From: Choristoneura fumiferana
Taxonomy: Eukaryota > Arthropoda > Insecta > Lepidoptera > Tortricidae
Assembly: GCF_025370935.1 (NCBI RefSeq)
Contig: NC_133494.1
Span: 4,302,843 to 4,366,842, forward strand
Reading direction: 5' to 3'
DNA: 64,000 bases
The notes beneath the pieces are model-generated. The model made no database searches, was not told the origin of the DNA, and was given only the letters and a program-made list of their open reading frames with translations. Shown piece by piece: positions 11,591-21,597 of the stretch. Each line of letters opens with the position of its first letter. Position 1 is the stretch's first letter. The position numbers were made by a program, and so were the translations under genes.

Positions 11591-11918
11591 AAACACCGAT
11601 TATGCGACTAAAGACGTGAGTGCAAATCACGAAAACTTATAATAAGAAATTTAAATAATACAATTTATTTATTCCATATCCATATGTCATTTCCGTAATA
11701 CAATATTATATTTACAAATATTGTTAGGTATTTACAAATATTGTAAACAAACAGTCATTTAACTCGTCATCCACTCGAGTACCACTCCTCCATGGTGTAT
11801 ACGGGGGGAATTAATATACTTGTAAAGTACTTCTTACTTATCATTAAGGACCCGTTCCACTTCATTGATAAATATTATGTGATAGATAAATGTAATGCTC
11901 TCTTTATGTATTCGGACA

Positions 11919-12113
11919 AAGATACTCGAAACGCGTCAGCGTAGTGGAGGTGATAGTTGGGTTTGTGTGATTTGTGTGTGTTCTTACGGTGTGGAGGTGG
12001 AGGAGCTGCTTGAACACACATTTGTTGCAAAGACGCAGCTATCATAAAGGTCGCGGATGAGCAAAGTTTTGTTTTACTTCATTAAATGGCCTCCACGAAG
12101 TAACGCCCCTGAT
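11919..12113 (+). mobile_element. Penelope-like 3'-end fragment
   Basis: From GATACTCGAAACGCGTCAGC through GTGTGATTTGTGTGTGTTCTT and GGTCGCGG-TGAGCAA to GGCCTCCACGAAGTAACGCC. This matches the pseudo-LTR plus the roughly 40-bp external tail of the Penelope-like element at 20338-21584. It begins within the hammerhead core (GAAA C GC GUC), so only the 3' half of the ribozyme is present. The left junction is fused to half of a MITE (11850-11918). Confidence 0.7.
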
Positions 12114-13257
12114 TTAGCAAATTATTTGTTAGGTTTACTTTACAACTAAGTTAGAATTGTCGTACTATTTTATTGTAAACGCTCTTCGATTCACTAAGTC
12201 AAGCAAAGACTGAGTAATTATATATGCATGTATAGTTTGTCCTATTTGCGTATTCTCACCACCTTGGCACATTATTTACTACGAAACAAAAATACACGCA
12301 GAATCCCAGGAACAGCCTATTTACAAATCAGTAGCGTAAATATTTTTGGATGCGTAAACGTATTGACTTGCTAAACGTAAATAAGCTAAAATGCGGAAGT
12401 TCATTTTCTTCGTAATGGAGATGCGAAGAACAATTTTGACAGTCGAGGCTGTTTGATGCTTGATTTACGACCATGATTTGTTAGAACGCTGTGATAATTT
12501 AATTATTACCTCCACTACAATAACATATATATATGTATGTATACTGACGGACGAGTACCTAAGCGAATTCAATTTTTTTACGCTTTGATAGCCTATGCCG
12601 AACTATGCCTAGGCCGAAGTTAAACTACTCATTAAAATTCCGGCCGACAAATTCTTGAGGATCATAAAGTCCATAAAGATGCACTAGAGGGGATTTTGAG
12701 TTAGAGAGTTACCCAAATTTGCCGTTACAATACATCAAGTTTGTGATTTAATTTCGATCATTTATATAAACCGCAAATTTTATCTGATCAATTTCGACAA
12801 ATGAGTAAAATCATTATTTTTTCCAAGAGTTGAAGTGAATGATTACATACACAGCTACATGAAGAACTGATTTCATAAAAGGAGAATGAATTAAATGAAT
12901 GAGTTAATGTCAATATACCGCTGTCATTACATGACATGTTCTTGTGTAGGTACGTGACCTCATCTCTGGTGGCACTACTTATAGAAACACAAATTTTGGA
13001 TCACGTTCTTTCAAAATTACACCCTCTATTTAAGGTGTTTCGCATGCGTTAGCCAAAAGACTAGGCTAACAGCTGAGTTAAATTAAAATACTGGGATTTT
13101 ATTCACTTGACTGTGAGTGGAACATCATTTTCAAAAGTAATCTCTGGTCAATTTAGGGACCAAATTAGACTCATAATCATAATATTATATGTTAAAAACG
13201 AAAATCATCCTGACCTGAAACTGGTACTGGTACCTAGATTACGGTTAAATAAAAAGG

Positions 13258-13481
13258 CAGCGGCGTAACTATAGGGTGGCAGGGCTGGCAAAATGCCACG
13301 GGCCCCCGACCCAAGAGGGCCCCGGCCCAAGAGGCCGCGAGCTAAGAAATATTTTTTTAACATTGTACCTGAGTATTTTATTTTACTTAAAATTAAACTA
13401 AGTACAACGTGACGATTTTTACTGATAGGGCCCCATCAAAAGAATTTGCCACGGGCCCCAGATGGAATAGTTACGCCACTG
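13258..13481. mobile_element. hAT-type MITE with 8-bp target duplication
   Basis: Ends are CAGCGGCGTAACTATAG and GGAATAGTTACGCCACTG. Both flanks carry TAAAAAGG (13250-13257 and 13482-13489), an 8-bp target duplication as expected for hAT. The middle is rich in GGGCCC motifs. The orthologous copy in segment B is at 59860-60077. Non-coding. Confidence 0.85.
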
Positions 13482-13904
13482 TAAAAAGGTTTATTATTTT
13501 TTCCTGTTCAGTTTTTTCGGCGATTTATTTTTTTTGTAAAAAAGTTTTTATTGGTTAGCTATTTTTATGCACACACGAGGCACACACACAGTAGGTATAC
13601 TGCTACTGGGATCCACAATGCGTAACAAAAGGCGATCTCACTCGCTTGCACCACTACCACTTGAATATTTTATTCATTTATTCGTATTCATTCATATCTG
13701 GTTTTTCAAGGGTTTTACCCCTGTGCCAAGAATTCAAACTGAATCAACTGAATACTTCTTATTTTTCTGAAATATTTACGCAAGTTCCTCGTCCTATATC
13801 CAGCACTTGATGCTTCGTACGTAGGGAATCTTGGACGTCACCCTTCTAATAATAGGCAAACATACTAAAAATATAACCCTCCGGCGTCTTACGTCAAAGT
13901 CGTA

Positions 13905-14090
13905 AAATGTCCAGGTGCCCAGGTTGTAGAATGACCAGGTAGTAGAATGTCAAGATCGTAAAATAACCAGGTGGTAGAATGTCAAGATCGTAAAATAACC
14001 AGGTAGTAGAATGTCATGGTCGTAAAATAACCAGGTAGTAGAATGTCAAGGTCGTAATATAACCAGGTAGTAGAATGTCAAGATCGACTT
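13905..14090. repeat. 32-bp minisatellite (copy A)
   Basis: Tandem units of 32 bp built around CGTAAAATAACCAGGTAGTA and GAATGTCAAGAT. There are about four full units plus degenerate flanking ones. The corresponding array in copy B (60470-60690) has one more unit, with CGTAACATAACCAAGTAGTG. Confidence 0.8.
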
Positions 14091-14332
14091 TTAGTTCTAC
14101 TCGCTGGGATTACGCCTGGTTGTCTACATCAACGTCGGGTTAGGTAGTGGTTTCATTTTACAAACTCTACGAAACGGCCAAAAGTCATAAAGAAGGAGTA
14201 TTTTAAAACGAACCTTCACCTTCATCTGTTTTCTAAACTTTATTATCACTGATAGGCACTCGTATCGTACCTAACAAGAGTAAACGAAAGCCGAACCAAA
14301 ACAACATGGGTACTGAAATGAGTCATGTCATG

Positions 14333-14439
14333 TACCAGGGTGAAATCTTCGTGCTATTAATGTCATGTTGACATTCCATACATCGGCTAAAGTACCTAAT
14401 CATCGTGATATTTGATCTTGAAAAGATTCCACCCTGGTA
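14333..14439. repeat. MITE with TACCAGGGTG ends
   Basis: TACCAGGGTGAAATCTTCG and AAAAGATTCCACCCTGGTA form the terminal inverted repeats of a roughly 107-bp element; the B copy is 60932-61038. Diverged pieces occur at about 16474-16575 and 19822-19875. Confidence 0.65.
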
Positions 14440-14549
14440 CGCGATTCAGTTTCCTTGAACATATAAGTAAATGCTTGACTGGTATCTTAAAATAGGTAAG
14501 TAGGTACGTGGAATTAATTAAAAATAAGCAACCTAGCTCTTTACTACGT

Positions 14550-14662
14550 AGATGCTACGATACGAAGTGCAAAATTCTAACTCCGTATCTTGCCGTCCCG
14601 CTGGCGCTTATATTATTTAAAACGAGAGTGAGAGGGATTGTCGAATTTCGTAGTTGCCCCGC
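14550..14662 (-). repeat. MITE of the GGGCTACTACGAAA family, inverted
   Basis: Ends TTTCGTAGTTGCCCC and contains ATTATTTAAAACGAGAGTGA, the inverse of the 2391-2520 unit. The B copy at 61150-61283 keeps an additional GGTAGGTACGTTACGACC that A has lost. Confidence 0.65.
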
Positions 14663-15354
14663 TATAACTTCAGATTTAGTTTAGGTGTTCCCTAAACTCT
14701 TTGTTCAACAAAGATATCGCCAAGGCAATTCAACTTTGACGAACCCAATATTAGTTTACCTACTTACAGCATCAATTTTGGCTTTACAAGATACCATTTA
14801 AATGGATTTTCACAGTTTCAGATTCGGTAATCAAACTTTTTCCTAGGATTTCCTAATGCCCAAGTACAGCTCTGAAGGCTGTGTCGAATAACTGGAATGC
14901 GGTGTTGTGATTGGCTGTTAATGTTGTTGATTCGGTGGAGCGCTGCGCCGACGCATGCGGAACGGACGATGGCGGTCAATGCCAAGGTTACCCACTGTAG
15001 CTACTTTGTAGTCCACGTAGCAACATAATTACATGGGAAAAAATAATAGATTTGACTAAGTGAAAATATTTACTTTCATTCGCTAGGATATTAGCTGAAC
15101 CTTTGTCTTTGTGACGTCGTGGGTCGTGGGGTTTATTTATCTACCTAAATTCTTAAATAGCATGCAGTTTTTTTACGTGAAAGCCCTTGCGGTGGTTCTT
15201 AGCTATGTTTAATTAAAATCGATTCTGGGTTGACGAAAAAACAGCTAAGCCACTGTATTGAGCAAATCTCAATCATAATACAGGGGACATGACCCCCAAA
15301 CGTACACGTTAAATTGAAAAAATCTTCTTAAAATTTACAAAGTAAAAAAAAATA

Positions 15355-15965
15355 AAACAAAAAATTGAACCGACTACAAAAAACCATGAAAATAATTTTC
15401 TACCAGTCTGAAGTCGGTCGGTGCCTCAGCACGAGCCAGCAGGAGTGGACCTATTAGTCATCTACCTCACCTACTTACGCACTTGATATTGGGCTTCAAT
15501 CACTCCTGCTGGCTCGTGCTGAGGCACCGACCGACTTCAGACTGGTAGAAAATTATTTTCATGGTTTTTTGTAGTCGGTTAAATTTTTTGTTTTAATTTT
15601 TTTCACACTCTAGTAGTGTAAATAATCTTAAATACAATAGTTTAATATCAACTGCTCGTCACCTTTTACGATAGATTGCTTTTTCCGATGCCGAGACGTT
15701 TATTATTGAGGAGTTCTGGTGCTTCACCACCCGTTTTACCTATTATGCATGCGAGGAGCATAAAATGCTTAGCAACTGTGTTAAACAAATTAATATTCAA
15801 CCTGTGAAAAACTTGTTATTGAGTAGTAACTCCGATGGTCAACTGTGGTCTTCATCATCAGTTCCACTTCACCAAATGATGATTTTTCAAGAACAAATGC
15901 ACGAGTTACTACTGAATATATCCAAATTACTATAGGTACTGTCCCTACAACATTTGAAGAGTTCC
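15355..15965. repeat. Hairpin-bearing interspersed element (copy in segment A and beyond)
   Basis: Same hairpin as 3757-3950: GTCGGTGCCTCAGCACGAGC and its complement around a roughly 60-bp loop, followed by GTAAATAATCTTAAATACAA and the 3' half. The duplicated segment ends inside it at about 15637; the B copy diverges at 62331. Confidence 0.6.
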
Positions 15966-17519
15966 CTCGATTTCCTTAAGATACAATCATCATATTTTGA
16001 TTTGGTGCTTTTCCGCTGGCGTTTGTGTCGTCACGCGTGTGTTTCACGTATGTTTTTATGTGATTATTTTTAAATCGGCTCCGCTGAAAATACAGCGTTG
16101 CATTTTATTACTGGTTCTTTTCTTCTAGTGTTTTTTCTGTGCATCGAATATGTGTAAATAGATGTTTCTCTCTCTGTGTCTCGACGTATTTGGCCACGGA
16201 GTTGTAACGATGTGTCATACATAATAGACTAACGTAGTGTGTTACGTGTCCACGGTCCAAATCGTGCCTTGTTCATCTCGGTGCATGTTGGCAATGAGTG
16301 CCAGTCCCGTCGGTCAATGGCAAGGTTACTAGTTTATTTACTACGCAGACCTTGTGAGTTATGTCGCTGGTTAGTTTTTATAAAATAGTGTGACGTTGAA
16401 TTAAATAAAATACGTGTGAACAGTCAAAGTACATTCTTAACTTAAGACTCTTAAGAAACCAAATCGTTTAACAATGTGGCACCTTTATGCTACTAACGTC
16501 ATATTGATATCACATACATTGGTAACCAAATAAATCATTAGTGAAAACGATTATGAAAAGGTTCCACGTGCATGGTTCAGTTCTGGCGACTCGTATTTTG
16601 ATACACGATGTTAAGGGAGTAGACGTAGAGGATACAATGTTACGGATGTCCGGCGTCTCCTTAGCCTGGCCTTATACGGTCGGATCGGAACTCGCATCGC
16701 CGGATGGAGGATAGGTAGCGGCGGCTAGAGAATAGGTAATGATTTTATTATAATGTATTTATGTGGGTGATTCTTCGGGGCCCCGATTCTTGATCTCCAG
16801 TGACTTATTTCAATGGCCCACGCTTGTATGGAAACGCAGTCCTGATCAAAAGCATCGCCAAAGGGGGGAGGTCTGCTGCGTTGGGAATAAGTATTTAGTC
16901 CCAGCTAGCATAAAAAACAGCCTTCGATAAAAATTGGGTGTACATAATACTTTTAATCTTGGCATATGATTAAATGAAATTGATAGCTGTTTACTGATAG
17001 CCGTCTGGCACGGGGCGGTGACTCAGCGTTATATATGTTTGTTTGTTATTGCATGAGACCATTGTTTGAACACTGCCACGTGAATCTGATCGTTTTCATA
17101 CTAACATGGCAACATGATAAAAATAAAAACAAACTGTCGAGGCAATGTCAGTCAATCACAGCTTAACGTTTTAGACAAACTAACTGTTTGTACCGTATTT
17201 TCTCGGAAACTTTCGTATTTGTAATGCTACTTCAGTCAGCCTCAGTAGGTACTGTATTAGTCGGGGAAGGTCACATCGGGAGATTAATAATAGGTATAGA
17301 GCGGTTAACACCCTAAATAAAGATTTTTATTCGATTTTTGTTTACACTACTTTCTCTATAAAATTTGTTCGTGGGGGTTATAACATCTTAGTGTGATAAT
17401 ATACTATTAAACTCGTGATTTGTCATTTTTACAAAGTATTTTGTTCATAGAATAATACATAGAGAATAAAATTACAATATCTTAAAAAACCAAGTAATAG
17501 GTAAATTAAGATTGGTTTT
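15966..17519. other. Low-repeat stretch with a possible 5'-exon-like island
   Basis: At about 16000-16330 the sequence is less AT-rich and carries several CpG dinucleotides. It ends with an ATG at 16294 that opens a short frame (MSASPVGQWQ) followed by AAG|GTTACT, a weak splice-donor match. No downstream exon is identifiable, so this is not called as a gene. A MITE fragment lies at 16474-16575. The rest shows nothing recognisable. Confidence 0.3.
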
Positions 17520-17524
17520 TGGAA

Positions 17525-17662
17525 TATTTTTGTATTCTTTATTTCAACTCCAAATTTTGTTACTTTTACGGTCATCCCGTAAAAATCATAATCGTAATCG
17601 TATTTTACGGGATGATCGTAAAAGTAACAAAAACTGGAGTTGAAATAAAAAATACAAACAGA
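17525..17662. repeat. Foldback repeat
   Basis: Arms TTTGTATTCTTTATTTCAAC... and the reverse complement ending AATAAAAAATACAAACAG surround a loop with CATAATCGTAATCG. The arm sequence (CAACTCCAAATTTGTTACTT) recurs at 38600-38650, so it is a dispersed family. Confidence 0.6.
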
Positions 17663-19688
17663 CTTCAAGAACCAATCTTAATTTGATTGATTAATAGCGA
17701 CATATCTTGTCCGGGTGGGTGAGCGGTTAGTTCCAATGGGGTGTTGCAAGTTTCTCGATGAAGGCTACAACATAGATGTCGCTAGTGTCGCTGCTTAAAT
17801 GACTAAATAAGAAACAAGCAAGCTGAGATATATTATGTGGTGCATAGGAGAAATTCGTGCCTATACTCCTGTCCAGCGGTGGTGTAGGGGTATGGTCGAC
17901 AAGTAACAGGTACTCATAAATGATTGAAATTGAACACAAATAAAATTTATTATTTTACTTTGAATGCCAGCACATAGGTCACGAGTAAGTAATTTTGCAC
18001 AGGTAGGTATTGCAGCATTACTTAAACGTCCACGAGCTCATAAGGTGCTCGTGAACCCTAAGCAAGCTGACATAAAACAAAACACGTAGAATTTTGCAGT
18101 AAAACACTTTTTATTTAAGAATTAAACAGCCGCACTTTAAAAGAAAACACACAAATAACTATAAAAAAAACACAAAAAATAAACAAATTGTTATAAAAAT
18201 TAACCAAAAAAATATATATAAAATAAACACAAAAAAAGGAACAGATTTTTGGTATCACACGTTGTTAGACAGAGCTGTTAGTGAATTAGGTACGTAAGAA
18301 AATTATAATTTGTACGGTTATGGAAAAAAAATAATTAATCAACCGCAAGCCAAATAAATCCAAATTCAATACAGAAATGCGCCTTTGTAAAGGCCTTTTT
18401 TAATTTTGAAAAGGAAATCATCCCCTAAAAACCAATACAAAGACAATATTAAAAGCTAAGTAATCCCTGAAATGATGTAAGCTAGTACTAATGACTACAT
18501 GCATGTATTCACCGGTGACCAACCTAAAATCTATGAGAGCAAAAAAAAACTATTATACGTTTGTCTTTCATATATGATATTAGCAAAACATTATTAGCAT
18601 TATTTTATAGGGGTGATTAGGTTATTTAAACTCTTTTTAATCAGTTCACCACGAAACGGTATGCTCTTCTGAACCTCCACGCTAACGGATCCCACGGAGC
18701 AGTAGACGTCACACGCTCCAGTCTCCCGAGATTAAACGTGCGGATAATAACCACATGGCGACACCCATCACGAGTAGAGTAGGTGGTAGAACAGGATGTT
18801 AGTAGGGTATAGGTAGGACTGAAAGAGAATTTTAATTAGCCCACAACAAGGAAAAGACCCAACTAACACGTCCCTAGACAACCACGGAATCAAAACTTAC
18901 CCGATGAAAATCGGCAGTATCGGAGAAATCGTTAAAACGCCCCGTCACATGGCGTGCAGCAGAAAAGCAGCGGTCAACGGTTTAACATCTTGCGGCACAA
19001 GCCGGCCACACACAATTGGTAAAATCACTTTACTGACTTTTATCAATCACTACACCAAAGGAAAAACTGGTTGCAGAATATTTTAAATCAAAATTCCAAC
19101 TCAGAATAGAGCTCTGCGCTATCCAACATGTGATCAAAGAATAGAGGCCAAAAACAAAAACATCAGTCGAACCAACGAAACAAAGAATTCAAATTTCAAA
19201 TTTCAAATCAGAAACCAAATGTGTAATATAAAAGAGTTAACTGCCAGCACACAACCGGCCAGTAAAAATGCTTGGAAAATGAAAAAAAAGTATGCAACAA
19301 GCAACTCGCATGCAGCGTTGTAATGCTGCAGTAGGTACTACTTAAGCAACAGGGTCTTCTAAATTTAAAACTAAAACCACTGACATAACTTAAAAAAGTT
19401 CCTCTGTTTGAATATGCCTAAACGACTGCCAGATATGTATTAAAAATAGATATACATGAAGAAAAAAAGTAAGGATCACATTCCCGCCATGAAAAGCTTA
19501 CGAATGAGTCCAAAATTTTAATGAAAACTGTAAAAAAAACTTACTTTTTAATTATCTCGGCTTCACGAAGGCAGCCGGCCGTCCGCTTGCATACGCTTGC
19601 TCGCTCAACTGAGTAGTTATGGTTCAATTTATAAGTATCATACGAGATATTGCCGGGGTACGAAGGCGCTGGTACGACTTAAGCAACC
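17663..19688. other. Non-coding, A-rich stretch
   Basis: Long A-rich tracts (18050-18350) with no named repeat. A frame at 18904-19086 has no recognisable feature and I do not call it. Confidence 0.4.
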
Positions 19689-19822
19689 TTACCCTAAATA
19701 GATATTAAACATCCAAGACCCGAGAACAAATATTCGTATTATTCATACAAACATCTGCCCGGCCGGGAATCGAACCCGGGACCTCAAGCTTCGTAGTCAG
19801 GTTCTCTAACCACTGATTGATT
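19689..19822 (-). repeat. tRNA-derived SINE, minus strand
   Basis: On the minus strand it starts TCAGTGGTTAGAGAACCTGA (A-box-like). A B box GGTTCGATTCC within CCCGGGTTCGATTCCCGGCC follows, and then the SINE body ACGAATATTTGTTCTCGGGT. This is a tRNA-like head fused to an unrelated body, not a tRNA gene. It joins a MITE end at 19822. Confidence 0.75.
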
Positions 19823-20324
19823 ATGAAAAGATCCCACCTTGGTACACGATTCGATTTCCTCGACTGTATACTTGTCTAACATAAGTTACGTACGTATATC
19901 AAACTTTAGTTGCATATAAATTATTTATATCCATTCCCCGATAATTAGCCGCTTAAATTATCTATTTGAAAATGTTGAAATAAGGAAAAAAGAAATACCC
20001 TGACCTGTACATTGAACCTTTGTTACATAAAGCAATAAGGTCCCGGACGAGGGGACCTTTACAACGAACCTCGTCCAAAAATAGAAGCATTGGTGCCTCA
20101 TGAATTTATGGGCCACCCAGTTACATTACAAATTTAGACCGACGGATTGATTTTTATTTAACTTATGCTTAAATAATTTCTTCTGAAAAAGCTGGTACGG
20201 AATAAACATGAAGGGAAAATACGCGTATGTAAAGATAGTAACATATACTCGTAGTTACTAGATGAATCGAAAAAAAATAAATAAACAAAAACCTACAATT
20301 GACAAACGTTGAGTTACCATGTAC

Positions 20325-20337
20325 AAAGGTAAACTTA
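20325..20337. repeat. Target-site duplication, left
   Basis: AAAGGTAAACTTA directly precedes the Penelope-like insertion and recurs at 21585-21597. A 13-14 bp duplication is of the variable-length type left by target-primed insertion. The interrupted target is itself a dispersed repeat also seen near 45385. Confidence 0.75.
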
Positions 20338-20523
20338 ATTTATTGAATCAGGCGTTACTTTGCGGAGGTCCATATCAATGAACTAAAATAATTTCCTTGC
20401 TCACCCGCGACCTTACGATAGCTAAGCTTATGCAAAATATGCGTGTTCATGCAGTTCCTCCACCTCCACACTGTAAGAACACACACAAATCACACAAACC
20501 CATCTATCACCACCACCACACTA

Positions 20524-20566
20524 CACTGACGCGTTTCGAACTCAAACAGAGCTCATCTTCAGAGTG
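20524..20566 (-). ncRNA. Hammerhead ribozyme motif (left arm)
   Basis: Exact inverse of the 21397-21439 motif, so on the minus strand it has the same stems and core. The two motifs point away from each other because of the palindrome. Confidence 0.75.
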
Positions 20567-20778
20567 ACACAACCCTACACCATGCTACCAGTTGTTAGAC
20601 TAACGAACCACAACCACCGTTTTAACTTGTCACTGTAACTCCCCAAGTACCCACATACGTTTTATGAAACAAAACAAAACTACCCACAAATTATTAATAT
20701 TTTTTTTTTTTTTTAACCGTCCTTCAAAACTACCTTGATTTTTATTTATTTACTGTCAAGGCATGTTTTATTAACTAC

Positions 20779-20985
20779 CATTGCTGAAATTAGATCCAAG
20801 CCGTAGCAAGGGAGATGAAACTAAATTTACCTGCTCATTAATAATAGACCCCATACTGTTGTATCTAATTATCTCCATGCATTCTAAAACATCGAGACGT
20901 AACCCCTTGCCACAATAATGTAACACTTCATACGAATCTGAGTCCGATAAAGAATGATTTAGTTCAAATGTTTGGCAAAATTTGA
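20779..20985 (-). pseudogene. Penelope-like ORF, C-terminal fragment (left arm)
   Basis: The minus-strand arm encodes the same roughly 60-residue C-terminus as the plus-strand arm (ELNHSLSD, then YEVLHYCGKGLRLDVLE, then INEQVNL). In the spacer it can be followed a few codons further back (NFAKHL) in a neighbouring frame. It therefore appears to be the longer of the two truncated copies. No start and no catalytic GIY or YIG motif is present. Confidence 0.6.
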
Positions 20986-21193
20986 CTTATCTTTGTTGGA
21001 ACTAAATCATTCTTTATCGGACTCAGATTCGTATGAAGTGTTACATTATTGTGGCAAGGGGTTACGTCTCGATGTTTTAGAATGCATGGAGATAATTAGA
21101 TACAACAGTATGGGGTCTATTATTAATGAGCAGGTAAATTTAGTTTCATCTCCCTTGCTACGGCTTGGATCTAATTTCAGCAATGGTAGTTAA
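20972..21193 (+). pseudogene. Penelope-like ORF, C-terminal fragment (right arm)
   Basis: Open frame of 73 codons ending in TAA at 21191-21193. The string NHSLSD, KGLRLDVLECMEI and INEQVNLVSSPLL resembles the end of the GIY-YIG endonuclease domain that closes Penelope-like reverse transcriptase ORFs. The frame starts without ATG at the palindrome centre, so it is a 5'-truncated remnant, not an intact gene. Family assignment is by recalled motif order; a protein search against Penelope ORFs would settle it. Confidence 0.65.
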
Positions 21194-21396
21194 TAAAACA
21201 TGCCTTGACAGTAAATAAATAAAAATCAAGGTAGTTTTGAAGGACGGTTAAAAAAAAAAAAAATATTAATAATTTGTGGGTAGTTTTGTTTTGTTTCATA
21301 AAACGTATGTGGGTACTTGGGGAGTTACAGTGACAAGTTAAAACGGTGGTTGTGGTTCGTTAGTCTAACAACTGGTAGCATGGTGTACGGTTGTGT

Positions 21397-21439
21397 CACT
21401 CTGAAGATGAGCTCTGTTTGAGTTCGAAACGCGTCAGTG
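21397..21439 (+). ncRNA. Hammerhead ribozyme motif (right arm)
   Basis: The order of elements is: stem I strand CACT (21397-21400), core CTGAAGA (21401-21407), stem II GAGCTC (21409-21414) with loop TGTTT and GAGTTC (21420-21425), core GAAA (21426-21429), a minimal stem III C-GC-G, cleavage triplet GTC (21433-21435), and stem I strand AGTG (21436-21439). All conserved hammerhead core bases are present. CACT pairs with AGTG, and GAGCTC pairs with GAGTTC through one G-U. Type I hammerheads with a very short stem III are known from Penelope-like elements. Activity is inferred. Confidence 0.8.
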
Positions 21440-21597
21440 TAGTGTGGTGGTGGTGATAGATGGGTTTGTGTGATTTGTGTGTGTTCTTACAGTGTGGAGG
21501 TGGAGGAACTGCATGAACACGCATATTTTGCATAAGCTTAGCTATCGTAAGGTCGCGGGTGAGCAAGGAAATTATTTTAGTTCAAAGGTAAACTTAT

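Larger units (their letters stand above)
11166..15637. repeat. Long duplicated segment, copy A (pre-insertion state)
   Basis: About 4.5 kb matches copy B piece by piece. 11166-11243 matches 40117-40192, 11240-12525 matches 43140-44569, 12530-12703 matches 56440-56602, 12701-12790 matches 58675-58762, and 12780-15637 matches 59410-62331. Copy A lacks the four large insertions found in B. It has one private block of about 35 bp near 12970-13005. The segment carries only repeats and no gene that I can identify. Confidence 0.85.
20338..21584. mobile_element. Penelope-like element, head-to-head 3'-end pair
   Basis: A giant palindrome: the left arm 20380-20965 is the near-perfect inverse of the right arm 20999-21584 around a 33-bp spacer. 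An external tail of about 42 bp (20338-20379, including CGTTACTTTGCGGAGGTCC) lies on the left only. Each arm reads outward as the end of a Penelope-type ORF, then an untranslated region, then a hammerhead motif, then the end GGAAATTATTTTAGTTC. Inverted pseudo-LTR arrangements and a short external tail are known for Penelope-like elements. It is flanked by a 13-bp target duplication. A shorter relative is inserted at 58763-59409, and old fragments are at 11919-12113 and 43957-44160. Confidence 0.8.

Noticed and set aside
19755..19822. tRNA-like sequence with A and B boxes
   Set aside because: There is no proper cloverleaf or anticodon arm, and it is fused to a SINE body found widely in Lepidoptera, so it is a SINE and not a tRNA gene.
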